Assembly: GCA_964396895.1 (NCBI GenBank) | Contig: CAYNGJ010000022.1 | Coordinates: forward strand, 7,291 to 71,290 | Length of the DNA: 64,000 nucleotides | Source of the DNA: UBA2334 sp964396895 | Lineage (GTDB): Bacteria > Pseudomonadota > Gammaproteobacteria > Burkholderiales > Burkholderiaceae_C | Reading direction: 5' to 3' | Shown here: in pieces, positions 44,726 to 54,776 of the stretch | How the letters are laid out: each line of letters begins with the position of its first letter | Position numbering within the stretch: position 1 is the first letter of the stretch | Notes under the pieces: model-generated | Databases searched by the model: none | Told to the model about the DNA's origin: nothing | The model's input: only the letters and a program-made list of their open reading frames with translations | Position numbers and translations under genes: made by a program

Positions 44726-44763
44726 CAACGGGTAAGCAATGCGCCACGGCTCCCCACCCGTTG
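44726..44763. repeat. Inverted repeat in the gap between the MFS and amidotransferase genes
   Basis: CAACGGGT and ACCCGTTG, perfect 8-base arms 22 bases apart, in the gap between convergent genes. No T run follows. It could be part of a weak terminator or a protein site; I see no more. Confidence 0.4.
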
Positions 44764-44791
44764 ACGGACTCACCCAGTCACCACCACACCG

Positions 44792-45562
44792 TCAGCGTGC
44801 AGCCTTCAAAAAGGCATCCAGCAACGGGTTGCAGTCCAACATGTCCGGCCCAGCCAGGTGGTGAAATTCGGGGTGCCACTGCACGCCGCACACAAAACTG
44901 CGCCCGGTCCAGCGAATGGCCTCGACCACACCGTCGGCAGACGTGGCCTCCACCACCACACCCTTGCCCAGCCGATGGACCGCCTGGTGGTGAATGGACG
45001 CCACCTTGCCCCCGGTGGTGGCACCGAACCACTGCGCCATGTGGCCACCCTGCACAAAGCTGACCTCGTGCGCGTTGCGCTCGTAGTCGGGCGTTTCATG
45101 CGGCAAGTCGCTGGGACACTGGGTGGGAATGTCTTGGTACAAGCTGCCACCGAGGGCCACGTTGATGAGCTGCATGCCCCGGCAAATGCCCAAAATGGGC
45201 TTGCCCGCTTCCATGAACTCGTGCACCAGTTCCAGCTCGTAGGCGTCGCGCACGGGGTCTCCGCCCCATTCGGGTTTCAGAGGCTCTTCACCGTAGGCAC
45301 GGGGGCTCACATCGGCACCGCCCTGGAGGATGAGACCATCGAGAAAATCGGCGTAGTCACGGACACGGATGTTGCTGCGCATCAGCGGTCCGTCCTTTAG
45401 CACGGAAGGCACCATCAACACCAGCGTGTCACGCGAAGCCGCCCACTGCGCCACCGATTGCTCCAGTACCTGCAGGGTCTTGGACTTGAGACCCACGCCC
45501 GCCAATTCGGGGTGGGTGATGCGGGCTGAGAGACCAATGTGAACAGGGCGGCGGCGCAACAT
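44792..45562 (-). CDS. Gamma-glutamyl-gamma-aminobutyrate hydrolase-type class I glutamine amidotransferase
   Basis: 256 residues from the ATG at 45562, preceded by GGAAGGAA. Peptidase C26 family: nucleophile Cys in GICRGMQLINVALGG and the His/Glu pair in VQWHPEFHH. The oxyanion region reads ILQGGADVSP. PuuD-like enzymes split gamma-glutamyl-GABA in putrescine breakdown, but no puu genes are nearby. It is also possible that another gamma-glutamyl compound is the substrate. It lies 70 bases downstream of ychF. Confidence 0.87.
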   Translation of the reverse strand: MLRRRPVHIGLSARITHPELAGVGLKSKTLQVLEQSVAQWAASRDTLVLMVPSVLKDGPLMRSNIRVRDYADFLDGLILQGGADVSPRAYGEEPLKPEWGGDPVRDAYELELVHEFMEAGKPILGICRGMQLINVALGGSLYQDIPTQCPSDLPHETPDYERNAHEVSFVQGGHMAQWFGATTGGKVASIHHQAVHRLGKGVVVEATSADGVVEAIRWTGRSFVCGVQWHPEFHHLAGPDMLDCNPLLDAFLKAAR

Positions 45563-45632
45563 GGCAATTCCTTCCAACGGTGTCAAAGGACCGGCAGCAC
45601 TGTCCAGCGACACCGGTCAAGTGAAAGTGGAT

Positions 45633-46727
45633 TCAGACGTTGAACAAAAAGTTCAACACATCGCCGTCTTTGACCACGTACTCTTTGCCTTCTGCACGCA
45701 TCTTGCCGGCATCTTTTGCAGCCTGCTCACCCTTGAGCGCAATGTAGTCATCGAAAGCAATGGTTTGTGCACGGATGAATCCGCGCTCAAAATCGCCGTG
45801 AATCACGCCCGCAGCCTTGGGCGCCGTGTCACCGATGCGGATGGTCCAGGCGCGCACCTCCTTCACACCGGCAGTGAAATAGGTTTGCAGGCCCAGCAAT
45901 TTGAACGCCGCGCGGATGAGGCGGTTCAGACCGGGCTCGGTCTGACCCATTTCGGCCAGAAACACCAAGCGGTCTTCGTCGTCCATTTCAGACAACTCGG
46001 CCTCAATCTTGGCGCAAATGGCCACCACCGGCGCGTTCTGGCTGGCGGCGTACTCGCGCAACCGGTCCAGGTAAGGGTTGTTCTCGAAGCCTGTTTCGCT
46101 CACGTTGCCCACGAACATCGCGGGCTTGGCCGTGATGAGACAGATGGGTTTGAGCAGCGCTTTTTCTTCGTCGGAAAAATCAATGCCACGCACAGGCTTG
46201 CCCTGGTTCAACGCCGCTTGGCATTTGGTGAGCATGGCCACCAGCTTGGCCGCATCCTTGTCGTTGCCGCTGCGGGCGGCCTTGCCAAAGCGGTGCAGGC
46301 TTTTTTCTACCGTGCCCAGGTCGGCCAGGCACAGCTCGGTCTGTATCACTTCGATGTCGGAGATGGGGTCCACCTTGCCCGAGACGTGAATCACGTTGTC
46401 GTCTTCGAAGCAGCGCACCACGTTGACAATGGCGTCGGTTTCGCGGATGTGGGCCAAAAACTGGTTGCCCAGGCCTTCGCCCTGGCTGGCCCCAGCCACC
46501 AAACCAGCAATGTCCACAAATTCCACGATGGCGGGAACAATGCGCTCAGGGATGATGATGTCCGCCAATTGCTGCAGCCGAGGGTCGGGCACCTCCACCA
46601 CGCCCACATTGGGCTCAATGGTGCAAAAAGGGTAGTTCTCTGCCGCAATGCCTGCTTTGGTCAGCGCGTTGAAAAGGGTGGACTTGCCGACGTTGGGCAA
46701 GCCAACGATGCCGCATTGGAGGCTCAT
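45633..46727 (-). CDS. ychF: YchF/OLA1 redox-regulated ATPase
   Basis: 364 residues. P-loop GLPNVGKSTLF near residue 8, DIAGLVAGASQGEGLG, and the family's ATP-specific NVSE in place of the GTPase NKxD (as MFVGNVSETG). The C-terminal TGS domain ends VKDGDVLNFLFNV. It binds ribosomes and responds to oxidative stress in relatives. The 291-base gap upstream, before pilQ, shows no gene. Confidence 0.95.
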   Translation of the reverse strand: MSLQCGIVGLPNVGKSTLFNALTKAGIAAENYPFCTIEPNVGVVEVPDPRLQQLADIIIPERIVPAIVEFVDIAGLVAGASQGEGLGNQFLAHIRETDAIVNVVRCFEDDNVIHVSGKVDPISDIEVIQTELCLADLGTVEKSLHRFGKAARSGNDKDAAKLVAMLTKCQAALNQGKPVRGIDFSDEEKALLKPICLITAKPAMFVGNVSETGFENNPYLDRLREYAASQNAPVVAICAKIEAELSEMDDEDRLVFLAEMGQTEPGLNRLIRAAFKLLGLQTYFTAGVKEVRAWTIRIGDTAPKAAGVIHGDFERGFIRAQTIAFDDYIALKGEQAAKDAGKMRAEGKEYVVKDGDVLNFLFNV

Positions 46728-47018
46728 GAAATTTCCTTGTTGAGATAAGCCCCAGTGGCATGCTCATTGCCGGATCGGACGCCGAGCGAGCCCGAACCAC
46801 ATGCCGGAAGGCGATGGAGGCCCGCGCGGTCCATCCCACAAAGTGGGGTATCAGGATTTGCAAGGGTCATGCCTGGGGAAACCCACGCGATTGTAGCGAC
46901 CGCCTTTTTGGGCCGGCACCCACTGTCATTGCGGCACACCGGGCCGTCCGTCACATACACCCATGGATGCACTGTGCGGCTTGAGAACAGGCCCCACCAC
47001 CGGCCAAGGGCGACGATG

Positions 47019-49208
47019 TCAGCTGCGGTTATCGCCAGACTTCAACACCCGGGGCGTGATGAAAATCAGCATTTCAGACTTGTCGTTGGAACGGGTTCGG
47101 CTCTTGAACAGGTTGCCCAAGATGGGCACATCCCCCAGGTAGGGCACTTTGGTTTCACTTTCAGCCTCAGTGGATTCAAAAATACCTCCGATGACCACCG
47201 TACCGCCGTTTTCGACCAGCACCTGTGTCTGCACCCGTTTGGTGTTGATGGCCCGTGCGCCCAGCAAAATTTCGCCGGGGCTGTCCTTGCTGACTTCCAC
47301 CTCCAGAATGATGTTGCCTTCGGGCGTGATCTGGGGTGTTACCTCCAACTTCAGAGCAGCCTTCTTGAACGAGATGGTGGTGCCGCCGTTGGGGGCCGTG
47401 GTTTGATAGGGGAACTCCACGCCCTGCTCGATGATGGCCTTGACTTGGTCCGCTGTCACCAACCGAGGGCTGGACACTATCTTGCCTCGGCTGTCCGCCT
47501 CCAACGCGGAGATTTCCAAATTCAAGAAACGGTTGGCAGAGGGTTTGAACAATGAGATGGCAAACGATGCGGCCGACACGCCGTTCAAGCCACTGGCAGG
47601 TAAGTTGAAGAAGTTGGATGACGCCGTGTTCAAGGCTGTGGCATCAAAGGCACCAGTGGTGGCCGAAATGGCGTCGTAATTGCCTGCAAAGGCCACCCGA
47701 TTGCCCCCTGCCAGGCTGTACCCGGCATCGCCGCCCCGCACTCCGCGCAAATCAGCCCCCCCCAGTCGGGCGCCCAGCGATTTGCCAAACTTGTCGTCGG
47801 CTTCCACGATGCGGGCTTCAATCAGCACCTGGCGAATCGGAATATCCAATTTGGCGATCAACTCCTGCACCTGCACCAGTCGGCTGGGAATGTCGGTGAC
47901 AAACAGCTGGTTGGTCCGAGGCTCGGCAATCACCCGCCCACGGGCAGACAAAATGCCAGTGCTTTGAACGGTGCCCGTTTGCCCTTGGCCTGTGCCGGTG
48001 GCGGAAGCGGTCAGTTGGGTGGCCACATCCACCGCTTTGGCATAGTTCATCTGAAAACCCTGGGTTCTCAGCGTTTCCAGGTCCTCGATGGAGGCCTTGG
48101 ATTCGAGTTCACTTTTCTCGCGCGCAGCAATTTCGTCGCGGGGGGCGACCCAGATCACGTTGCCAGTTTTCCGCATGCCCAAGGCCTTGGATTGCAGGAT
48201 GATCTCCAGTGCCTGATCCCAGGGCACATCCTTCAACCGCAGCGTGACCGTGCCAGTGACGGTATCGGATGTGACGATGTTGAAGTTCGTGAAATCGGCG
48301 ATGACCTGCAGCAGTGAGCGTATTTCAATGCTCTGGAAATTCAAGGACAGTTTTTCACCCGAAAAACCAGGACCCGGCGTCAGTTTGGCCGGATCCACCT
48401 TAAGCTCTTTCAACTCCACCACGAACTTCGAATCACTCTGGTAGGCACTGTGCTCCCAGTTGCCCTTGGCACTGATGGTCATGCGGACGCGATCACCCAC
48501 TTGGGTGGTGCTGATCGACTGTACCGCAGTACCGAAATCAGACACATCCAGTTGCCGGCGCAAGCCCTCAGGCAATGCCGTTTTCAGAAATTCCACCACC
48601 AAATCCTTGCCCGTTTGGCGAATGTCCACACCCACCTGGGTATTGGGGAGCTCAACCACAACCCGCCCCGCGTTGTCATTGCCCCGCCGGAAATCAATGT
48701 CACGCAGCGCAAGGGTTTCATTGTTTCGGTCGTCCGCAAAAACGGCCGCCCCAACTTTGCCTGAGTCACCCGCATTCGCGGCATCCAGCAACACCAGCAA
48801 GGCAGCGCCGGAAATGGTGGCCTTATAGCCCACCGACTGTTTCAAATTGAGTACCACACGTGTGCGATCTCCTGCCTGAATCACCTGCGCAGATCGAACA
48901 CTGCCCTGGTTAATTTCAGTGGTACGCCTGCCTACGTTGCTGCCGTAGCCAGGGAAATCGAATGAAATGCGGGCTGGATCCTGGATGGCAAAGCTTTGGG
49001 GCATTTCCTTGATGGGTTGCGCCGTGTCGATGCGGATCAATTCTTGCCCCCCCTGCACGGATCGGGACACCCCTTTGACGCTGTTCTGCGCATGAACTTG
49101 CGCTGAAAACGCAAAAACGAACAGGCACGCGACCATTTCAAGACCACGGCGAACATTCAAGGTCCAGCCCGTCAATCGCGGGTCACACATTTGCGTCATG
49201 TTTTTCAT
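47019..49208 (-). CDS. pilQ: PilQ: type IV pilus secretin
   Basis: 729 residues from the ATG at 49208. Signal peptide ends VHAQ (about residue 40). AMIN domains bind peptidoglycan (ISFDFPGYGSNVGRRTTEI and RVVVELPNTQVGVDI regions). A secretin N0/STN segment (LSLNFQSIEIRSLLQVIADF) is followed by N1 and the C-terminal secretin barrel (VIEQGVEFPYQT ... VVIGGIFES ... VPYLGDVPILGNLFK). It forms the outer-membrane pore for the pilus. It is last of pilMNOPQ and overlaps pilP by ATGA. Confidence 0.96.
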   Translation of the reverse strand: MKNMTQMCDPRLTGWTLNVRRGLEMVACLFVFAFSAQVHAQNSVKGVSRSVQGGQELIRIDTAQPIKEMPQSFAIQDPARISFDFPGYGSNVGRRTTEINQGSVRSAQVIQAGDRTRVVLNLKQSVGYKATISGAALLVLLDAANAGDSGKVGAAVFADDRNNETLALRDIDFRRGNDNAGRVVVELPNTQVGVDIRQTGKDLVVEFLKTALPEGLRRQLDVSDFGTAVQSISTTQVGDRVRMTISAKGNWEHSAYQSDSKFVVELKELKVDPAKLTPGPGFSGEKLSLNFQSIEIRSLLQVIADFTNFNIVTSDTVTGTVTLRLKDVPWDQALEIILQSKALGMRKTGNVIWVAPRDEIAAREKSELESKASIEDLETLRTQGFQMNYAKAVDVATQLTASATGTGQGQTGTVQSTGILSARGRVIAEPRTNQLFVTDIPSRLVQVQELIAKLDIPIRQVLIEARIVEADDKFGKSLGARLGGADLRGVRGGDAGYSLAGGNRVAFAGNYDAISATTGAFDATALNTASSNFFNLPASGLNGVSAASFAISLFKPSANRFLNLEISALEADSRGKIVSSPRLVTADQVKAIIEQGVEFPYQTTAPNGGTTISFKKAALKLEVTPQITPEGNIILEVEVSKDSPGEILLGARAINTKRVQTQVLVENGGTVVIGGIFESTEAESETKVPYLGDVPILGNLFKSRTRSNDKSEMLIFITPRVLKSGDNRS

Positions 49209-49756
49209 TGCTTGTTTTCCCCTTGAAGCAAAAGTGTCACCTTGCGCTCTATCCAATCTCCAGACGAATCCTGAACGATTTCTCTCAAGACGAGTTCTCC
49301 CTCAGCCACGCTCAGCACCTTGCCAAAATTCTGACCCAAATAAGCACCTGCCCTGACTTGATAAAGCATCTTATCCACACGAACCAAGGCCACCTTCTGC
49401 CCATCGCGAAGCAAGCTGCCCACCAGACTCATGGTATCCAGGGGGAATGTTTCCAGATACTCTTTGCGCCGTGCCAACTCGGGCGCAATCAGACTGGTAT
49501 TCATGATGGCGTGGCTGGCGTCCGAGCGCATGCCCATGGTCAACTTTTGCACACTGAAAGGCTCCAGTTGGTCATTCCGGCCGTAGGTCTCGGGCTGGAA
49601 TTTTTTGGGCTCCGTCACTGTCTGAGTCACCGGCGTCAGGCTGTTGCGTTGGTCGGCCATCCACTGGGTGAGCTCTTCATCAGCAGACGAACCACACCCA
49701 GCCACACCCAGGAGACATACGACACCCACCCAGCCGAAACTGATTTTTTTGGTCAT
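49205..49756 (-). CDS. pilP: PilP: pilus assembly lipoprotein
   Basis: 183 residues. Lipobox in VCLLGVAGC near residue 21. After a disordered stretch the small beta domain (VGSLLRDGQKVALVRVDKML ... VRAGAYLGQNFGKVLSV) docks PilN/PilO to PilQ. Overlaps both pilO and pilQ by four bases. Confidence 0.94.
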   Translation of the reverse strand: MTKKISFGWVGVVCLLGVAGCGSSADEELTQWMADQRNSLTPVTQTVTEPKKFQPETYGRNDQLEPFSVQKLTMGMRSDASHAIMNTSLIAPELARRKEYLETFPLDTMSLVGSLLRDGQKVALVRVDKMLYQVRAGAYLGQNFGKVLSVAEGELVLREIVQDSSGDWIERKVTLLLQGENKQ

Positions 49757-50427
49757 AGTGGTGTCGCTTTTCCTTCTGAGGCTTTTTTCTGAACCGCGAT
49801 TTCTTCAGCGTCCAGGTAGCGGAAGGTTTTGACGGTGCCCTCCATGATCAACGCCGAGGGTCGCTCTTTCAGTGGCACCAAAGAAATGTCATTCAATGTG
49901 ACGATGCGAGACAAATGCGCAATGTCTGAGGCGAACATCCCTACGTCGTGGTAATTGCCGGTGATTTTGATGGCGATGGGTAATTCAGCGTAATACTCGT
50001 TGACCACCACCTGGCCTGGCCTGAACAGGTCAAACTGCAAACTGCGACCCAACCCGGCCTGGTTGATGTCCGACAGCAGGGCATCCATTTCGGCTTTGCT
50101 GGGAAGCTGTTTCTCCAGTTGGGTAACGTACTGCCGGACTTCATCCAATTGTTTGCGTAGTTGTTCCAAGTTGATGGCTTGGGCCAACTTTTCACTGTAA
50201 ACCACCCTCAGTTGCTGCTCATTGGCGCGCTCTGCTTGCAGCTCCTCATCCACCCCCTGCAGCCAAGTGAACCACAGCACCGCCACCATGGCGGCAAAAA
50301 TCAACAGCAACATGAGCGACTTGGGCAGCGCTGGCCACTGCGATGGGTCATTCGGGTTGAGGTTGAGAAATTGGGACCTCAGTTTGCCCTGAAGCTCTTG
50401 AAAATCGATTTTGCTGGCCAGTTTCAT
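49753..50427 (-). CDS. pilO: PilO: inner-membrane pilus alignment protein
   Basis: 224 residues: short cytoplasmic part, one membrane segment (SLMLLLIFAAMVAVLWFTWL, about 38-57), a coiled coil (about 60-110) and a periplasmic ferredoxin-like domain with the usual ITGNYHDVGMFASDIAHL. It pairs with PilN. 20 bases separate it from pilN. Confidence 0.93.
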   Translation of the reverse strand: MKLASKIDFQELQGKLRSQFLNLNPNDPSQWPALPKSLMLLLIFAAMVAVLWFTWLQGVDEELQAERANEQQLRVVYSEKLAQAINLEQLRKQLDEVRQYVTQLEKQLPSKAEMDALLSDINQAGLGRSLQFDLFRPGQVVVNEYYAELPIAIKITGNYHDVGMFASDIAHLSRIVTLNDISLVPLKERPSALIMEGTVKTFRYLDAEEIAVQKKASEGKATPL

Positions 50428-50447
50428 GCTTTTGCACCCATCACCAG

Positions 50448-51053
50448 TTACTGCTTTTGGGGTTGTGCATCAGCGGGCTGGGCTGCCGATGGTTCTGCGC
50501 GGACAATCGATGCACGCACGGTGAAATTGGACACCCGTCGCTGTTCACGAGCGGATATGGCTTGGACAGTGGACACAATTTCAATCAATTCCGGGCGGCT
50601 CAGGTGCTTGCTTTGTGCAGACAGGTTTCGCAACAATTCCGAAACCCTTTCTTGAGATTGCGCGACACCCGACATCTGCACCGACTGCTTGTCCTGCTTC
50701 ACAGACACCAGATAAACCCCATCCGGAATGTTGGTCACCAGTTCGGACAGCAGGTACACAGGTGTATTTCGATCCGACTGCAGATTTTCTACGGCCGTCT
50801 GGCGGGCCTTGAGGCGCAGAATTTCTGTTTTGAGTCCTGCAATGTCTTTGATTTGCTCGTCCAACTTGGCCGTTTCCTGGGTAAGGAGGGCGTTGCGTGC
50901 GCGTTGTGCGTCAATGTGACTCTGGTACCAGGCAAATACAGCGCCGGCCACAGCCACACCCAAAAGCGCAGCCGCCGCCGCTGAGGCCACAAACTGCTCC
51001 TTGCGTCGTTTGCGTGCCGCCTCCCTGTGTGGCAAGAGGTTGATGAGGATCAT
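50448..51053 (-). CDS. pilN: PilN: inner-membrane pilus alignment protein
   Basis: 201 residues starting MILINLLPHREAARKRRKEQ, whose INLLP motif inserts into PilM. A membrane segment (about 25-43), a coiled coil and a periplasmic domain follow. The start overlaps the pilM stop by four bases. Confidence 0.95.
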   Translation of the reverse strand: MILINLLPHREAARKRRKEQFVASAAAAALLGVAVAGAVFAWYQSHIDAQRARNALLTQETAKLDEQIKDIAGLKTEILRLKARQTAVENLQSDRNTPVYLLSELVTNIPDGVYLVSVKQDKQSVQMSGVAQSQERVSELLRNLSAQSKHLSRPELIEIVSTVQAISAREQRRVSNFTVRASIVRAEPSAAQPADAQPQKQ

Positions 51054-52129
51054 TGGTAGAACCTCCGCAGCGCCAACCCGGTGGCCGTCAGGTAGGAGGG
51101 CGCCTCCCGCGTCATTTTGGTGGCGCGGATGTGAGCACCAGTGTCCATCCCCTCAAATGGATTGGCCACCATGCAGGCGAATGACGTTTGCTCAGTGATT
51201 TCGTCTGTCAACCCTTGCAGGCTGGCTGTGCCACCCGCCAAAAGAATGTGGTCAATGCGGTTGTGCGGCGTGCTGGTGAAAAAGAACTGCAATGCCCTGG
51301 AGATTTCCTGAGCCATGCTCACCGTGAAAGGGCGGAGCACAGACTGCGTGTAATCATCGGGCAAATCCGAGGTCCGCTTCTTCAACTCTGCCTCGTCCAG
51401 GGAAAACCCGTACTGCCGCGCAATCATCTGACTGAGTTGGGCGCCTCCAAAAGCTTGGTCACGCTCGTACAGCATTTCACCATTGCAAATGACCTGCATG
51501 CTGGTGGCCACGGCACCCACCTCGAACAAGGCCACCAAAGAGTCTCGTCCGCCGCCTGGCAAGTACTCAATGATTCGAGAGGCTGCCATGCGCGAGGCAT
51601 AGGGCTCGATGTCGACCACCACGGGCTTGAGTCCTGCCGCTTCCGCCAAGCCCTGCCTGTCCTGAACCTTTTCCTTGCGAGAGGCGGCAATCAAGACCTC
51701 AATGTCCCCGTCCGACGTTTCACACGGTCCCAACTCGCAAAAATCCAGACTCACTTCGTCCAGGGAAAACGGAATGTACTGATTGGCCTCGGATTCCACC
51801 TGAATTTCCAACTCGGCTTCCGACAGGCCACTGGGCAATATGATTTTTTTGGTGATCACCGCGGAAGCAGGCAGCGCGAACGCAGCATTTTTGGTGCGGC
51901 TGCCGCATTTGCGTACCACCCGTCGCACTGCATCGGCCACTTCATCGAATTTTTCGATGTTGCCATCCACAATCCAGCCTCGTTCCAGTGGCTCCAAGGC
52001 GCATCGCTCCAGCACAAACGTACCGGCCCCATTGCGGCCCAGTTCGACAACTTTCACGCTGGACATGCTGACATCAATGCCCAGAAGTGAAGCCGGTTCT
52101 CGGCTGAACAATGATGCCAAAGCGGTCAA
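51050..52129 (-). CDS. pilM: PilM: actin-like cytoplasmic pilus assembly protein
   Basis: 359 residues with the FtsA/actin fold: SLLGIDVSMSSVKVVEL (phosphate-1), ALPASAVITKKI, VALFEVGAVATSMQV (phosphate-2) and ILLAGGTASLQGL (adenosine). I place the start at a TTG (52129): GGGAG lies six bases upstream, and the next residues (TALASLFSREPASLLGID) match the usual PilM beginning. The longer frame upstream to 52276 runs into the mrcA promoter and lacks similarity. It is first in pilMNOPQ. Confidence 0.93.
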   Translation of the reverse strand: MTALASLFSREPASLLGIDVSMSSVKVVELGRNGAGTFVLERCALEPLERGWIVDGNIEKFDEVADAVRRVVRKCGSRTKNAAFALPASAVITKKIILPSGLSEAELEIQVESEANQYIPFSLDEVSLDFCELGPCETSDGDIEVLIAASRKEKVQDRQGLAEAAGLKPVVVDIEPYASRMAASRIIEYLPGGGRDSLVALFEVGAVATSMQVICNGEMLYERDQAFGGAQLSQMIARQYGFSLDEAELKKRTSDLPDDYTQSVLRPFTVSMAQEISRALQFFFTSTPHNRIDHILLAGGTASLQGLTDEITEQTSFACMVANPFEGMDTGAHIRATKMTREAPSYLTATGLALRRFYQ

Positions 52130-52281
52130 GACTAACTCCCAGTGAATACGAAACAAGTGGACAGTCCGGTCAATGCTATCAGCAAGTACTTTGCGACCCC
52201 AATTTTTTTGCCGTTGCCCAAGCGAATGCACGTTGCCAAAAGCCGACGTGCACCACCACTTGCTGCGCGGGTTCACTTTTT

Positions 52282-52287
52282 ATAATC
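52282..52287 (+). promoter_or_regulatory. Consensus -10 box (TATAAT) of mrcA
   Basis: TATAAT lies ten bases before the mrcA ATG with a TTGCTG 15 bases upstream. No Shine-Dalgarno sequence precedes the ATG, so the transcript would start within a few bases of it. Confidence 0.5.
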
Positions 52288-52297
52288 AAACGCCCAA

Positions 52298-54694
52298 ATG
52301 AAAGCACCCATGGCAGCCAGGCAGCAGAACGACGCACACCCTTCCCCCACCACCGCTGGCCCCGGACGCTGGCTGATGAGGACTTTGTTGTGGATGTCTG
52401 GCTTGGCCGTGGCGGGCGTGTTTTCCTTGCTCATGGTCATCGCGGTGGCCTTGGCAATGGCCTACCCCAACCTGCCGGAAATCACATCGCTGTCCGATTA
52501 CCGCCCCAAGCTGCCCATGCGGGTGTACTCGGCCGAAGGGGAACTGCTGGCCGAATATGGGGAAGAGCGGAGGGAGCTGACGCCGATCGCGCAGATCCCG
52601 CAAGTCATGAAGAATGCGGTGCTCGCCGCTGAGGATGCCCGCTTCTTCGAGCACGGCGGGGTGGACTACGTGGGCATGGTCCGTGCCGGACTGGCCAACT
52701 TTGGCCGATCCAAGAGCCAGGGTGCATCCACCATCAGCATGCAGGTCGCCCGCAACGTGTACCTGACGGCAGAAAAAACTTACACCCGGAAAATTTACGA
52801 GGTACTGCTGACGTTCAAACTGGAACACCTGTTGACCAAGGAGCAAATCCTTGAGATCTACATGAACCAGATATTCCTCGGACACCGCGCCTACGGGTTT
52901 GCCGCCGCCGCCCAGGCGTACTACGGCAAGCCCCTGAAAGACATCACGGTGGATGAGGCCGCCATGCTCGCTGGATTACCCAAAGCGCCCTCGGCATTCA
53001 ACCCCATCAGCAATCCCCGCCGCGCCCGGGCACGGCAGCTGTACATCATTGACCGCATGCTGGAGAACGGGTTCATCAACGAGGCCACCGCCCAGAAGGC
53101 CAAGGCAGCGCCAGTGAACATCCGACCCGCCAACAGCATCGAGCGCGTTCGCGGCGACTATGCCGCCGAGATGGTCCGCCAAGCCATGTTTGCCCAGTAT
53201 GGCGACGAGGCCTACACCCGGGGACTGAACGTCACCACCACCATCCGCAGCGGCGAACAGCAGGTGGCCTACCGCGCCCTGCGGGCCGGCCTGATGGATT
53301 TCGAGCGGCGCCAGCACTACCGGGGACCGGAGCGTTTTGTGGCCCTGCCACCCGACGGCCCGGCGCTGGACGAGATCATCGACGATGTGCTGGCCGACCA
53401 TCCCGACAACGGTGACGTGCTGGCCGCCTTGGTGCTGGACGCCACACCCAGGAAGGTGACGGTGGTCCGGCAAGACGGTCAGCCCATCGATATCACGGGC
53501 GATGGACTCAAGCCCGTTCAGTCTGGCCTGTCAGACAAGGCCCCACCCAACATCAAGCTGCGCCGTGGGGCCGTGATCCGCATGACGAGGTCGGGCAAAC
53601 ACGGCTGGGAAATCACCCAACTGCCCGAGGTGGAAGGTGCGTTTGTGGCCATGGACCCCCGAACGGGCGCCATCCGAGCCCTGGTCGGCGGGTTCGACTT
53701 CCAGAAAAACAAGTTCAACCACGTCACACAGGCTTGGCGCCAGCCGGGGTCCAGTTTCAAGCCCTTTGTCTATTCAGCTGCGCTGGAAAAAGGCATTTCC
53801 CCCGCCACCACGGTGTACGACACGCCACTGTTCTTCAGCGCCACCGAAACCGGTGGCAAGCCCTGGGAGCCCAAGAACTACGACGGCAAATTCGACGGAC
53901 CCATGCCCATGCGCACCGCATTGGCCAAATCCAAGAACATGGTGTCCATCCGAATCCTGCAAGCGGTGGGCACCCAGAGTGCCCAGGAATGGATACAGCG
54001 TTTTGGCTTTCCCGCCGAACGCCACCCACCCTACCTGACCATGGCACTGGGTGCTGGCTCGGCAACCCCGTTGCAAATGGCTTCGGCGTACAGCGTGTTT
54101 GCCAACGGCGGCCACCTGCTGCCCCCCATGCTGATCAGCAAAATTTCCGACGCCCAGGGCAAGGTGTTGCTGGAGACACCGATGCCAACGCTGGCTGAGG
54201 TGCCCCGCGCCATCGAAGAACGCAATGCCTTCGTGATGAGCAGTCTGCTGCAGGAAATCACCCGATCCGGCACAGCTGCCCGCGCTCAAGCCACCCTGAA
54301 ACGACCAGACCTGTACGGCAAAACAGGGACCACCAACGATGCCATGGACGCGTGGTTTGTGGGCTTTCAGCCCACGTTGACTGCGGCGGTGTGGGTGGGC
54401 TACGACAACCCGCGCAACCTGGGCAGCCGTGAAACAGGCGGCGGCTTGGCCTTGCCGATCTGGATTGCCTTCATGCAGGACGCCCTCAAAGGCATCCCAG
54501 TGATGGAAGTGCCAGTGCCTGAAGGCGTGGTCCACATCAACAACGACTGGTACTTCAACGAGTTCGGGCCTGGCAACAATGTCCGCGAATTGGGCAGTGA
54601 ACGCAGTGCCCTGTTCCCGCCCGGCAGCGCGAATGCACCGCCGCCCGTCGCACCTGAAGAGCGCAAAAGCATTCTGGACCTGTTCCGCAACTGA
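52298..54694 (+). CDS. mrcA: Penicillin-binding protein 1A (transglycosylase/transpeptidase)
   Basis: 798 residues. Cytoplasmic tail, one membrane anchor (about 30-52). The GT51 domain has VLAAEDARFFEHGGVDYVG and QGASTISMQVARNVYLT. The transpeptidase has Ser485 in PGSSFKPFVYSAALEKG, the SKN box and the KTGT box in LYGKTGTTNDAMDAWF. It polymerises and crosslinks peptidoglycan. It is divergent from pilMNOPQ, a widely conserved pairing. Confidence 0.95.
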   Translation: MKAPMAARQQNDAHPSPTTAGPGRWLMRTLLWMSGLAVAGVFSLLMVIAVALAMAYPNLPEITSLSDYRPKLPMRVYSAEGELLAEYGEERRELTPIAQIPQVMKNAVLAAEDARFFEHGGVDYVGMVRAGLANFGRSKSQGASTISMQVARNVYLTAEKTYTRKIYEVLLTFKLEHLLTKEQILEIYMNQIFLGHRAYGFAAAAQAYYGKPLKDITVDEAAMLAGLPKAPSAFNPISNPRRARARQLYIIDRMLENGFINEATAQKAKAAPVNIRPANSIERVRGDYAAEMVRQAMFAQYGDEAYTRGLNVTTTIRSGEQQVAYRALRAGLMDFERRQHYRGPERFVALPPDGPALDEIIDDVLADHPDNGDVLAALVLDATPRKVTVVRQDGQPIDITGDGLKPVQSGLSDKAPPNIKLRRGAVIRMTRSGKHGWEITQLPEVEGAFVAMDPRTGAIRALVGGFDFQKNKFNHVTQAWRQPGSSFKPFVYSAALEKGISPATTVYDTPLFFSATETGGKPWEPKNYDGKFDGPMPMRTALAKSKNMVSIRILQAVGTQSAQEWIQRFGFPAERHPPYLTMALGAGSATPLQMASAYSVFANGGHLLPPMLISKISDAQGKVLLETPMPTLAEVPRAIEERNAFVMSSLLQEITRSGTAARAQATLKRPDLYGKTGTTNDAMDAWFVGFQPTLTAAVWVGYDNPRNLGSRETGGGLALPIWIAFMQDALKGIPVMEVPVPEGVVHINNDWYFNEFGPGNNVRELGSERSALFPPGSANAPPPVAPEERKSILDLFRN

Positions 54695-54776
54695 GTGGCC
54701 AGGATTGGCCAACAAGGGCCAAGGCCCTGGGCTCGGCCGCTCTCCCTCACCGCAACAGTGGCCGTGCCGTGCCGTG

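Noticed and set aside
46728..47018. Small genes in the ychF-pilQ gap
   Set aside because: The short frames have no ribosome sites, export signals or motifs, and both strands are open for similar lengths by chance.
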